16,364 nt of DNA from JAVVEZ01 sp032250895 (GCA_032250895.1 JAVVEZ010000077.1:1-16364), one strand, 5' to 3'; shown: positions 1 through 7,010, numbered from the stretch's first letter. A program made the numbers and translations. The notes: generated by a model not told the origin, from the sequence alone.

Positions 1-972
1 GCCCGGCATCAGGTAGGCGGCACTGACAAAGAAGGAATCTCCGTCGAACAGACAGAAACAATCTCCATCCGCGGGTGGACTGGCCAACGTCAGGTCGGCA
101 TCAAAATCCTTGTACTCCCCCTCAAGAGTCAACACACTGCCACCCTTGAGCACGGTTTCAGACAGCAGGTCCAGGGTATAACCAAAAAAATCCCCCGCTT
201 CGGCCGCGCTGCCGGTACCATCCGACTGCCCCTGCAGCGACAGTCCCAGGGTCAGAATATTGCCCAGACCGCCATAATAGGTACTGCTGGTGTAATACCC
301 CGGATTGTCCTCCTTGTTCAGGAAGTTATAGGCAAAACGGCCCGCAAAGAGCGGTTCATCATCGGTATTGCTGAAGCCTTCAAGACCATCGAAAACCCCG
401 GCCGCATACTGAAACCTGCCATAACTGCCCCATACGGTGATGCCGTCATCACGGCCGAAGGTACCGGCTGATCCGCCCTGATCCGACGGAAACAGTGGCT
501 GGGTATACTGGTTCCAGGTCAGCCCGTAAAAAGGACCGTTCATTTCAATACGATCGGCCGGGGTCAGCATGCGCCCAATCCAGACATTGAACAGCGGAGA
601 GAATTCAAACTGCGCGATGGCGTCAAGGACATCCACTGGTCCGTCACCGAAGATTTCGTCGGTATTGAAGGTGAATTTGACCAGCTCGTGAACCTGGCCG
701 GAGACATAAAGACGCATGTTCTGCACGTCGAAATTGGTACTGTAGGAATCACCGGAAGGCGCAGCATCCTCGGTGGCGACCATGGCCGTACGAATCCCGG
801 CGCCAATATTGATCCAGCGGTTTTCATCCATTTCCATACGGATACCCGCCATCGCTGCCGGAGTGAGCACAAGAAAACCCCACATCCCTGTGGCCAGAAG
901 AGTTTTAAACTTTTTGCCTCTATCGTACCGATGGAACAGGTTTCCTGCATGCTGCGTTGCACTGGTTTTCAT
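1..972 (-). CDS. Outer-membrane porin, C-terminus beyond left edge
   Basis: 324 codons are visible; the frame is open to the left edge, so the C-terminal part of the barrel is missing. The start is ATG at 972, with GAGG about 9 nt upstream. The protein has a long basic N-terminus (about 22 residues), a hydrophobic stretch and an AMA cleavage site near residue 42, as in an exported protein. The mature part alternates short hydrophobic and polar strands rich in Tyr, Phe, Gly and Asp (for example NFDVQNMRLYVSGQV and FEFSPLFNVWIGRM), typical of a porin of the phosphate-selective Porin_O_P type. The INIGAGIR / APSGD / LDAIAQFEF pattern also recalls porins found beside cytochromes in metal- and selenite-reducing bacteria; that is from memory and unverified. 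It would form a channel in the outer membrane. The substrate cannot be read from the sequence. It is divergent from the haem sensor at 1194. Confidence 0.75.
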   Translation of the reverse strand, partial: MKTSATQHAGNLFHRYDRGKKFKTLLATGMWGFLVLTPAAMAGIRMEMDENRWINIGAGIRTAMVATEDAAPSGDSYSTNFDVQNMRLYVSGQVHELVKFTFNTDEIFGDGPVDVLDAIAQFEFSPLFNVWIGRMLTPADRIEMNGPFYGLTWNQYTQPLFPSDQGGSAGTFGRDDGITVWGSYGRFQYAAGVFDGLEGFSNTDDEPLFAGRFAYNFLNKEDNPGYYTSSTYYGGLGNILTLGLSLQGQSDGTGSAAEAGDFFGYTLDLLSETVLKGGSVLTLEGEYKDFDADLTLASPPADGDCFCLFDGDSFFVSAAYLMPG

Positions 973-1060
973 CTCTGCTACCTCAGGTATGGGATTAGGG
1001 TTGGCAGCCATATTGAAAGCAGGGCAGGTTTCAGACAATTCGCCAAATGACACCCATGGC

Positions 1061-1076
1061 TATGTCATATGACGTA
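1061..1076. promoter_or_regulatory. Palindromic operator candidate in porin/sensor divergent region
   Basis: GTCATATGAC (1064-1073) is a perfect 10-bp palindrome, extended to 16 bp by TA...TA arms with one mismatched pair. It lies in the 221-bp gap between the divergent porin and haem-sensor genes, two bases before a tandem repeat. Position and symmetry suit a dimeric regulator. No regulator is encoded in the window, so the assignment is inference. Confidence 0.35.
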
Positions 1077-1077
1077 G

Positions 1078-1116
1078 TTTCAACATCGAGTTTCAACATC
1101 GAGTTTCAACATCGAG
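1078..1116. repeat. Three tandem 13-bp repeats (TTTCAACATCGAG)
   Basis: Three exact, back-to-back copies of TTTCAACATCGAG occupy 1078-1090, 1091-1103 and 1104-1116, between the divergent porin start (972) and sensor start (1194). The 13-bp period is not a codon multiple, and no convincing gene covers it. It could be an array of regulator sites or a slippage-generated repeat that changes promoter spacing. The repeat itself is certain; its role is unknown. Confidence 0.9.
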
Positions 1117-1193
1117 CTGCGCTCATGCCGCATGAAATGAGATGGGCAGATTACCTGTCTGCTGAGCAATAGTGCGGCAACCGGGTTTTCGGC

Positions 1194-2381
1194 ATGGACA
1201 GGGAACAGACAGGACGCTTTTACAACTCTTTCATCGTCAAGGTGATCCGGGATTTTTCCCTGTTGCTGGCGCTGCTGCTGGCCGTGGAAACCAGCCTGCG
1301 CCTGGGCCTCTCCCTTTACGACTATTACACCGAAGCCGCCGAACAAACCGCCATTGCAGCAGACCAGCTGGCGGGGAACGTCAAGGACATCATGCTCAAT
1401 TCCGGTGGACCCGTGGCGTCACGCACCATTTATCCCATTCTGCACAGCAATTATCAGGCGCTGGGGTTCTCCATTGCGCTGACACCTTCGGAAACCACCC
1501 GCTCCTCCATGCGCAAACTGTTTGATCAGGAGGTCCATGGCATTCCATCACAGTGGCCACCGGGTGAACGCTTCCAGGAAACGACCCGGGTCTTGCAGGC
1601 CGAGCCCTTTTGCCTGGGTTGCCATGTCGATGCCCAGATCGGCGAGTCGCTGGGCGAGGTGACGGTGCGCCGCTATCTGCACGAGCATCTGGCCGCCTGG
1701 TGGCACGAAGTACAGCTCACCGGCCTGCTGACCGTGGGGAAACTGGGTCTGGACATCCTTGTGCTGTTTCTGCTGCTGCGGGTCCGCATGGAACCCTTGA
1801 TGAACCTGCGCGCGGTGGTGGGTGCCCTGACCCAATCCAATCAGGGCCTGTCGCGCCGGGCGGAGGTCCACAGCAACGATGAATTTGGTGAACTGGGCAT
1901 GAACATCAATGATCTGCTGGACCGCATCACCACCGTGATGGGAGACCTGCTGACCATGCTCAATCAGGTCGTGGCCATCAATGGCAGACTCACCCAGAGC
2001 AGCCAGGGACTGATCAAGAGCTTCGCTCAGGTCGACAGTTGTGTTCGCACCACGCAGGCCGAATTGCAACAGCAGATTCAGGCCCTGCATGAGCGCAGCA
2101 GCCAGCAATTTCACGCGGTGGATCACGCGCTGGCGCAATCCGGCAAAAGTGGCGGGGACACCGGCAAGGATGCCGCACTATCGGCAATGAGCGCTTTTGC
2201 AGCCCTCAAGCTGGATATCGGCAAGCTGCTGAACCAGCTTTCCGATGTGGTAAAGCCGCTTGGCCAGGCCAACGAGGCCGGCCATGAATTACGGCATTAT
2301 ATGCAGAGCATAGAGCATCTGGAGGAACGTCTGAGCCGGGTCACCGAAGAGGGACGGCGGCTGCTGACCCGCCTGTCCTGA
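1194..2381 (+). CDS. Membrane haem-binding sensor with HAMP domain, no clear output domain
   Basis: 395 aa. A first membrane helix (about 17-39) is followed by a periplasmic domain of about 130 residues ending in a c-type haem motif, CLGCH (C140-H144), then a second membrane helix (about 173-197) and a HAMP domain (about 198-250) with the hallmark NDEFGELG. This is the layout of DUF3365/Tll0287-like haem sensors of redox, NO or CO. The cytoplasmic part (250-395) is Gln/Leu-rich and predicted coiled coil. I do not see the conserved chemoreceptor hairpin tip, nor histidine-kinase, GGDEF or EAL motifs. It may be a chemoreceptor-like protein that has lost or diverged its signalling tip, or one that signals through a partner. 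ATG 1194 is the first start after an in-frame TAG at 1170; no good ribosome-binding site precedes it. It is divergent from the porin and convergent with the protease, 8 nt away. Confidence 0.8.
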   Translation: MDREQTGRFYNSFIVKVIRDFSLLLALLLAVETSLRLGLSLYDYYTEAAEQTAIAADQLAGNVKDIMLNSGGPVASRTIYPILHSNYQALGFSIALTPSETTRSSMRKLFDQEVHGIPSQWPPGERFQETTRVLQAEPFCLGCHVDAQIGESLGEVTVRRYLHEHLAAWWHEVQLTGLLTVGKLGLDILVLFLLLRVRMEPLMNLRAVVGALTQSNQGLSRRAEVHSNDEFGELGMNINDLLDRITTVMGDLLTMLNQVVAINGRLTQSSQGLIKSFAQVDSCVRTTQAELQQQIQALHERSSQQFHAVDHALAQSGKSGGDTGKDAALSAMSAFAALKLDIGKLLNQLSDVVKPLGQANEAGHELRHYMQSIEHLEERLSRVTEEGRRLLTRLS

Positions 2382-2389
2382 CCTGCCTG

Positions 2390-3193
2390 TCATAGCAGTG
2401 TCTGATCTATCCAGTCCTGGTGCGAGGAGATTCTTTCATAAAGTTCGATGGCGCCATAGAGTCCTTCCGGCGCCTGCGGATCGGCCGGGTCTGCAATTTC
2501 ACCCCGGGCAACACCCAGTATGAACAAGCCAGTGTCGGTTTCCAGCAGGGCCGGGCCACCACTGTCACCCAGCCCTGGAACGCCTTCCAGTTGCAGGGCA
2601 TGCTGATCGCGCCGGCGCGGATCGTCAAAGCGGAAGCGCAGCCACTGACCCGCCTGAAATACCGTATTCTGAGCCCGCCGGAAGTGACCATCATTGCTCT
2701 TGCGCCCCACCGTGCCATATCCGGTGTAACCCCAGCCCAGAAATGACACAACCTTGTTGAGCTCATCGCTATCACGGTACAGCGTCACCGGCCTGATGGC
2801 GGGCACGTCCCGGTCCAGCCTGATCAATGCCAGGTCCACCGCCATGCTGTCATTGGGGTGATAATCCGGATGAATGACCAGTTCGGCAATGTCATACGAC
2901 TGCCCCCCAATGCTCAGATGATAGGCTTCCTGCCTGTCCAGGGTTGCCTGGATCGGCGTCTGATCGGTGCAGTGCGCGGCCGTAATGGCCCACTGCGAGC
3001 TGATCAAAGTGCCCATGCACACCTTGTTGTTGAAGCGGTAATGCAGGTAAAAAACCTGGGGAAAAGCCTTTTCATCCACCCGGTATCCGGCATCCGCCCG
3101 GTCATGCCGGATCACAATGGCCTGGGCGGCAAGCCCGAAGCCCAGGAACAGGACCAGTGCGGCCAGTTTCAGTCCGGTGTTAAAAAGAGGCAT
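2390..3193 (-). CDS. Secreted trypsin-like serine protease (S1 family)
   Basis: 267 aa. A signal peptide ends at AQA (residue 25). The S1 catalytic triad is complete: His74 in ITAAHC, Asp120 in VDLALIRL, and Ser211 in GDSGGP. Cys59 and Cys75 match the classic disulfide that brackets the catalytic His (chymotrypsin Cys42-Cys58). The residue six before the active serine, which sits at the base of the S1 pocket, appears to be Val205 rather than the Asp of trypsin, so cleavage after Lys/Arg is not assured. It is expected to be periplasmic or secreted. No pro-region or C-terminal anchor is seen, and the length is about that of a bare S1 domain plus signal peptide. The ribosome-binding site before ATG 3193 is weak. 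It is divergent from the small membrane-protein gene at 3278. Confidence 0.92.
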   Translation of the reverse strand: MPLFNTGLKLAALVLFLGFGLAAQAIVIRHDRADAGYRVDEKAFPQVFYLHYRFNNKVCMGTLISSQWAITAAHCTDQTPIQATLDRQEAYHLSIGGQSYDIAELVIHPDYHPNDSMAVDLALIRLDRDVPAIRPVTLYRDSDELNKVVSFLGWGYTGYGTVGRKSNDGHFRRAQNTVFQAGQWLRFRFDDPRRRDQHALQLEGVPGLGDSGGPALLETDTGLFILGVARGEIADPADPQAPEGLYGAIELYERISSHQDWIDQTLL

Positions 3194-3277
3194 AATGAAG
3201 CCCGCTCGTATCAGGCATCACTGCCCTGTGATTTGACGCATTGTCACGCATCTGTCTGCAACACACTGGAAATGGTT

Positions 3278-3439
3278 ATGGCCAAAGACCCTGACACCCC
3301 GGAACCGGAATACGAAAAATCCGGCCTCTATCCCGAACATGGCAAGCCCTTTCGCCTATGGGCACTGCTCGGCTGGCTGACCTTGGTGATTGTCATTCTG
3401 GCCGGCATCTCTGCCCTGTTGAATTTTATTCTGCTTTAG
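3278..3439 (+). CDS. Small single-pass membrane protein, unknown function
   Basis: 53 aa from ATG 3278, with GGAA about 7 nt upstream; an in-frame ATG at 3272 would add two residues. The N-terminal half is charged and Pro-rich (DPDTPEPEYEKSGLYPEHGKP), followed by one strong membrane helix (about 28-52) ending at the C-terminus. The frame is open much further upstream (from 2858), but that part lies opposite the protease gene and is not credible. Its stop codon lies inside the end of the opposing gene at 3426. No family is recognised. The charged head and terminal membrane anchor argue for a real protein; function is unknown. Confidence 0.55.
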   Translation: MAKDPDTPEPEYEKSGLYPEHGKPFRLWALLGWLTLVIVILAGISALLNFILL

Positions 3440-3668
3440 TTTCTTTCTGCCGCCCGTGCTGACCGGACTCGGTGTGCAGGTGCTGCCGGACGCGCGACAG
3501 GCCAATATTGGGTTTATACGTCGACTTGCCCGCACGGCTGATGATTCTGTAAAGCCGCCACACAAAATAAATGGAGGCTATCACCACAAACAGTATGATC
3601 GCCAGAGCCAGCCATTGCGCGTGCGTCAGTGCAGCCGGATCCAGCAAGGCGCTCATCAATCCTGCCAT
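3426..3668 (-). CDS. Small membrane protein, unknown function
   Basis: 80 aa. ATG 3668 is preceded by a strong ribosome-binding site (AAGGAAAGGGGG). A membrane helix spans about residues 17-39 (WLALAIILFVVIASIYFVW), followed by a basic stretch (RLYRIISRAGKSTYKP) and a polar, charged tail, so the C-terminus is probably cytoplasmic. The last 14 bp overlap the 3' end of the opposing small gene. A CATAAT motif near 3702-3707 (minus strand) could be a -10 element. I do not recognise the family. Confidence 0.6.
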   Translation of the reverse strand: MAGLMSALLDPAALTHAQWLALAIILFVVIASIYFVWRLYRIISRAGKSTYKPNIGLSRVRQHLHTESGQHGRQKETKAE

Positions 3669-3688
3669 GACGTCCCCCTTTCCTTGCC

Positions 3689-3714
3689 TGCAAAATCGTC
3701 ATTATGCAAAATCG
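3689..3714. repeat. Two direct 10-bp repeats (TGCAAAATCG) upstream of small gene
   Basis: TGCAAAATCG occurs at 3689-3698 and again at 3705-3714, a 16-bp period, just upstream of the minus-strand gene starting at 3668 and across its likely promoter. Such paired sites can bind a regulator, but chance is possible. Confidence 0.4.
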
Positions 3715-3790
3715 GCCTGGGTATTGCCACCCCATTCCATACCGGCACACGGCCATTGCAAGAGCGGTCCGAGCCAGCAGCAGGCATACC

Positions 3791-4339
3791 TCAAAAATTG
3801 ACCCCCAGGGCCAGACCAAATACCAGCGAATCTTCCTTGTCGGTGACATCGTAATGAATCTGTGGCGAGAGCGTGAAATGATCGAATTCAAACTCATAGA
3901 GACCGCCAATCCGGCCGACGACATTGGTCTGGTGTTCGATAAACTCCAGGCCTGGTCCGACCTGCATGACCAGGCCATGAAACAGATGAATATCCGCCAC
4001 GTCCAGCACCGTGGTCGCGTTAAAGGCACCCGCCGTTTGCTCGACGACAACACCCAGGCCAACGCGGCTGGTGACCCGATATTCGTAATCCAGCGCAAAT
4101 GTGGCCGCCGTATCATCCCTTCTGTCCTCTTCCATTCCTTCGCCCACCCCTTCACCCGCCATCGGCTCGGCCTTGCGCCTGAGGTCCGTGGCCCCGGCAA
4201 AGATCGATACGTGGTGAGGGCCATACTCACTTCTCTCCGGGACATGGCCCGCCGAGCGCTCTTCCACCTCAGCCATGCCCGGTACTGACCAGACAAACAG
4301 GCCGACACTCACCAAGCTCAATACGATACTTCTGGACAC
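3791..4339 (-). CDS. Small outer-membrane beta-barrel protein
   Basis: 182 aa from GTG 4339. This start is chosen because GGAGG (4347-4351) sits 7 nt upstream and the protein then begins with a clean signal peptide (SRSIVLSLVSVGLFVW, cleavage after GMA). The longer in-frame ATG at 4369 would place that ribosome-binding site inside the coding sequence and overlap the gene upstream. The mature protein has an acidic linker (EGVGEGMEEDRRDD) and then alternating amphipathic strands, ending in Phe (FGLALGVNF), the usual C-terminal signal for BAM-dependent barrel assembly. It is probably an 8-stranded barrel. The exact family and ligand are unknown. It lies 22 nt downstream of the LON-domain gene and is probably in the same operon. 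Confidence 0.7.
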   Translation of the reverse strand: MSRSIVLSLVSVGLFVWSVPGMAEVEERSAGHVPERSEYGPHHVSIFAGATDLRRKAEPMAGEGVGEGMEEDRRDDTAATFALDYEYRVTSRVGLGVVVEQTAGAFNATTVLDVADIHLFHGLVMQVGPGLEFIEHQTNVVGRIGGLYEFEFDHFTLSPQIHYDVTDKEDSLVFGLALGVNF

Positions 4340-4346
4340 TGGGAAA

Positions 4347-4351
4347 CCTCC
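4347..4351 (-). promoter_or_regulatory. Ribosome-binding site deciding a GTG start
   Basis: GGAGG on the minus strand, 7 nt before GTG 4339. It fixes the start of the beta-barrel gene at GTG instead of the longer ATG at 4369. Confidence 0.75.
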
Positions 4352-4361
4352 TACGGTCATT

Positions 4362-4961
4362 TCAGCCATTCAACATATTGACAAACAATTCAATCTTCTC
4401 CAGTCGCTGCACCGGATCGCTGAGTTCCAGCAGCGACTGCTTGTCCTGGTTGGACAGGGGCAACAGTTCACTGAGCCGCCAGGCAATCTCGCGCAGGTCG
4501 TCAAAGCAAATGTCCAGCTTCAATTCCTCGATGGCCGGATGGCGGGTCAGTCTTTCCAGCAAACCGACATACTCGCTGTAGGCTTCGGTCACCGGGATGG
4601 GCCCGGTGGAAACGGCATCATCCTGACGAAAACTTACCCTGGCCATGCACAGTTCATCCGCTTCGCGCCAGGACTCGATGATCTGGAAGGTCATGCGGCC
4701 TTCGGCCGTGATCCCCAGCAAACCATTGGCCAGGGGGTTCCAGTCCACCACCTCGGCGTAGGTGCCAACCCGGTGGATGGCCAGTTTCTGCCCGAGCTGT
4801 GCAACCTCGCTGCCCTGTTCTATCAGAACGATGCCAAAACCGCTTTCCTGCTTCAGGCATCGGCGGATCATGTCCACGTAGCGGGACTCGAAAATCTGCA
4901 ACGAAATCCTGCCCTTTGGAAACAGCAGGGAATCGAGCGGAAACAGCGGAATCGTTTCCAT
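4362..4961 (-). CDS. LON peptidase substrate-binding (LAN) domain protein
   Basis: 199 aa from ATG 4961. The N-terminus METIPLFPLDSLLFPKG is the typical opening of stand-alone Lon N-terminal domain proteins, with IFESRYVDMIRRCL, FGIVLIEQGSEV and VGTYAEV following in family order. There is no AAA+ ATPase or Ser-Lys protease part, so it is not a protease itself; such proteins are thought to bind substrates or partners. The frame extends to a TTG at 5009, but that adds residues with no counterpart in the family and overlaps the upstream gene. The ribosome-binding site before 4961 is poor. It lies 25 nt after the thioredoxin gene and 22 nt before the barrel gene, suggesting cotranscription. Confidence 0.85.
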   Translation of the reverse strand: METIPLFPLDSLLFPKGRISLQIFESRYVDMIRRCLKQESGFGIVLIEQGSEVAQLGQKLAIHRVGTYAEVVDWNPLANGLLGITAEGRMTFQIIESWREADELCMARVSFRQDDAVSTGPIPVTEAYSEYVGLLERLTRHPAIEELKLDICFDDLREIAWRLSELLPLSNQDKQSLLELSDPVQRLEKIELFVNMLNG

Positions 4962-4986
4962 ACAATACGTCAGGGGATGCTTGTCG

Positions 4987-5448
4987 TCAGCGCAAGTCAG
5001 ACAGGTCAAGTGCCTGGCCAGTCAACTCGAGCTGTCTGCGAATATCGTCCGGTGCGGTCAGCCCAATGCTGCGACTGAGCTCCTGCCGGCCCCGAAACAT
5101 CAGAATGGTCGATTGCGTACTCACCCGGTGTGCCGTCAGAAAATCCTTGTCCGTATCAAAGTCGACACGAAATTTCACCACGTCCGGATACGGGTTTTCA
5201 GCCAGCAAGGACTCCAGCGCATGATGCTGCGCCAGGCAGGTGGGGCACCAGGTCGCATACACATCAGCCAGAATCAGCCGGCCGCCTTGCTGGGCGGCGG
5301 CAAAAGTGGCGGCATCATATTGGGTAAAACCCGGTAACAACGGGTCCGGCGCACGCAGGTTCATATAAATCAAGCGCCCGAACAAGGCCGTGCCCAGCAG
5401 CAACACCAAGCCGGTATTGATCAGTAATTTTCGTAGCTTTGGTGTCAT
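4987..5448 (-). CDS. Membrane-anchored thioredoxin-like protein (WCPTC)
   Basis: 153 aa from ATG 5448, preceded by a clear ribosome-binding site (GAGGAAGAGG). One N-terminal membrane helix (about 9-28) places the thioredoxin fold outside the inner membrane. The active site is W67-C68-P69-T70-C71 in DVYATWCPTC, so thiol-disulfide exchange is likely, either reducing or maturing periplasmic proteins. At the position of the near-universal cis-proline this protein has Ser113 (TQSTILMF). I recall other bacterial thioredoxin-like proteins with QST here, so this may mark a subfamily. The frame is open further upstream to 5616, but that part overlaps mpl and lacks a ribosome-binding site. It is probably in an operon with the LON-domain gene. 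Confidence 0.85.
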   Translation of the reverse strand: MTPKLRKLLINTGLVLLLGTALFGRLIYMNLRAPDPLLPGFTQYDAATFAAAQQGGRLILADVYATWCPTCLAQHHALESLLAENPYPDVVKFRVDFDTDKDFLTAHRVSTQSTILMFRGRQELSRSIGLTAPDDIRRQLELTGQALDLSDLR

Positions 5449-5514
5449 GTCTGCCTCTTCCTCAAGTTTTGAAACCCTGATCGTGCGTTTACTCAAGCTG
5501 TGTGACCGCTTATT

Positions 5515-5534
5515 ACCGGAAATTGTTTCCCGGT
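5515..5534 (-). other. Hairpin downstream of mpl
   Basis: ACCGGAAA and TTTCCCGGT pair with one bulged base around a short TTG loop, 33 nt past the mpl stop. On the minus strand no T-run follows, so it is not a standard intrinsic terminator. It may stabilise the mpl mRNA 3' end or separate mpl from the thioredoxin gene. Confidence 0.35.
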
Positions 5535-5566
5535 GAAAAAACTGCTTCAAACAGCGCCTCGCTGAT

Positions 5567-6952
5567 TCAGGCCGCCAGTATCTGACACAGCTGCTGCTGC
5601 AAGCCTTCGAAGCCACCGTTGCTCATGATGACGATATGATCACCGGCCTGTGCTTCGGCTGCCAGCACCATCAGTATTTCCGGCACCGAATCGAAAACCT
5701 GAAAATCTGCTTTGCTGGCATGGGCGATGGCGTCCAGATCGAGGCGCGTGGCTTCATTACGGTACCACAGCACCCTGTCTGCGGCGTCCAGTGCCGCCGC
5801 CAGCGTCTGCTGATGATAACCCATTTTCATGGTATTGGAACGGGCTTCGATGACGGCAATCAGACGGCCGCTGTCACGGTTTTCGCGCAGTTTTGCGCGC
5901 AGACCCTCCAGTGTGGTCTTGATGGCCGTAGGATGATGGGCAAAGTCATCATAGACCCGGATTCCTCTGGCCGTCAGCAGCAATTCCAGACGACGCCTGA
6001 CCCCGGCAAAGCGTGACAGAGCCTCGCAACCGAGCGCCAATGGCACGCCGGCATGGGCCGCTGCGGCTACCGCCGCCACCGCATTGCGAACATTGTGCTG
6101 ACCACTCAATTGCCAGTGTACGTCGGCCTGTTGCCGGCCCCGGCTGATCGTGAAGGCCGAACAGCCGGCATCGGCCACACTGACCCGCCACGGTGCCTTC
6201 AGGTCTTCGTCATCAGCGCCCAGCACAGAAAAATACTCGCACTGACTCCATATCCCCTTCTGAAAAACCTGTTCCAGATTGGCATTACCGGCGGGTGCCA
6301 ACACCAGGCCGGACTGCGGAATGGTTTTGAGAAAATGACTGAACTGGGTCTGGATGGCCGCCAGATCGGGGAAAATATCCGCGTGATCGAATTCCAGGTT
6401 TGCAAGAATGGCGGTACGCGGCCGATAATGAATAAATTTTGAACGTTTGTCAAAGAAAGCGCTGTCGTATTCATCCGCCTCTATCACAAAAAAAGGCGAC
6501 TCTCCCAAACTGGCCGAAGAGGGGAAATTTTTCGGTACCCCGCCGATCAGATAACCCGGTTTCAGATCCGCGCAGTGCAGAATCCAGGCCAGCATGCTGC
6601 TCGTCGTGGTCTTGCCATGCGTGCCCGCCACCGCCAGCACCCATCGGTCCTGCAGGACATGCTCGGCCAGCCACTGCGGGCCGGAGCAGTAAGCCATCCC
6701 CCGGTCCAGTACATATTCCACGGCAGGGTTGCCGCGCGAACAGGTATTGCCAATCACCACCAGATCGGGATCGGCGAGCAGAGGGGCTGGATCATAGCCA
6801 CTGTGCAGGGTAATGCCCTGCTCTTCCAGTTGCGTACTCATCGGGGGGTAGACATTCTGGTCGCTGCCGCTGACCTGATGCCCCAGCTGCTTCGCCAGGA
6901 TCGCCAGGCTGCCCATGAATGTGCCGCAAATGCCAAGGATGTGAATATGCAT
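5567..6952 (-). CDS. mpl: UDP-MurNAc:L-Ala-gamma-D-Glu-meso-DAP ligase
   Basis: 461 aa, full length for Mpl. This ATP-dependent cytoplasmic ligase joins recycled murein tripeptide to UDP-N-acetylmuramate, returning peptidoglycan fragments to wall synthesis. The N-terminal Rossmann-like segment HIHILGICGTFMGSLAILA, the ATP loop AGTHGKTTTSSM (about 109-120), FFVIEADEYDSAFFDKRSKF and YDDFAHHPTAIKTTLEGLR appear in the Mur-ligase order and match Mpl rather than MurC. The start is ATG 6952 (MHIHILGI), the conserved opening; an in-frame ATG at 6961 adds three residues. No clear ribosome-binding site is visible for either. It is followed by the thioredoxin gene after 118 nt. Confidence 0.97.
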   Translation of the reverse strand: MHIHILGICGTFMGSLAILAKQLGHQVSGSDQNVYPPMSTQLEEQGITLHSGYDPAPLLADPDLVVIGNTCSRGNPAVEYVLDRGMAYCSGPQWLAEHVLQDRWVLAVAGTHGKTTTSSMLAWILHCADLKPGYLIGGVPKNFPSSASLGESPFFVIEADEYDSAFFDKRSKFIHYRPRTAILANLEFDHADIFPDLAAIQTQFSHFLKTIPQSGLVLAPAGNANLEQVFQKGIWSQCEYFSVLGADDEDLKAPWRVSVADAGCSAFTISRGRQQADVHWQLSGQHNVRNAVAAVAAAAHAGVPLALGCEALSRFAGVRRRLELLLTARGIRVYDDFAHHPTAIKTTLEGLRAKLRENRDSGRLIAVIEARSNTMKMGYHQQTLAAALDAADRVLWYRNEATRLDLDAIAHASKADFQVFDSVPEILMVLAAEAQAGDHIVIMSNGGFEGLQQQLCQILAA

Positions 6953-6957
6953 GGCGC

Positions 6958-6971
6958 GCATTGTCGCAGAA
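6958..6971. repeat. 14-bp direct repeat, copy 1 (GCATTGTCGCAGAA)
   Basis: Exact match to 7874-7887, with loose similarity extending about 15 bp further. Read on the minus strand both copies contain TGCGACAAT, which resembles an extended -10 element (TGn plus GACAAT), and both lie just upstream of minus-strand genes (mpl and the GST). Confidence 0.55.
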
Positions 6972-7010
6972 GCCCGGAAGACGCGCTACCATGAAGCCAT
7001 TGCCCATCGA

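Noticed and set aside
1078..1116. CRISPR-like array
   Set aside because: The 13-bp units are directly adjacent with no spacers and only three copies, and no cas genes are present.
2858..3277. Long upstream extension of the 53-aa small membrane protein
   Set aside because: It lies opposite the serine protease with its intact catalytic motifs; only the last 53 codons lie outside that gene and look protein-like.
3704..4288. Plus-strand 194-codon frame opposite the beta-barrel gene
   Set aside because: No ribosome-binding site or recognisable domain; the minus strand has a signal peptide, good ribosome-binding site and a C-terminal Phe.
4275..5078. Plus-strand 267-codon frame opposite the LON-domain gene
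   Set aside because: Low-complexity Gln-rich translation typical of an antisense frame; the minus strand matches a known domain.
5515..5534. Intrinsic terminator for mpl
   Set aside because: The hairpin lacks a T-run on the minus strand; the T-run lies on the wrong side. Kept only as a hairpin.
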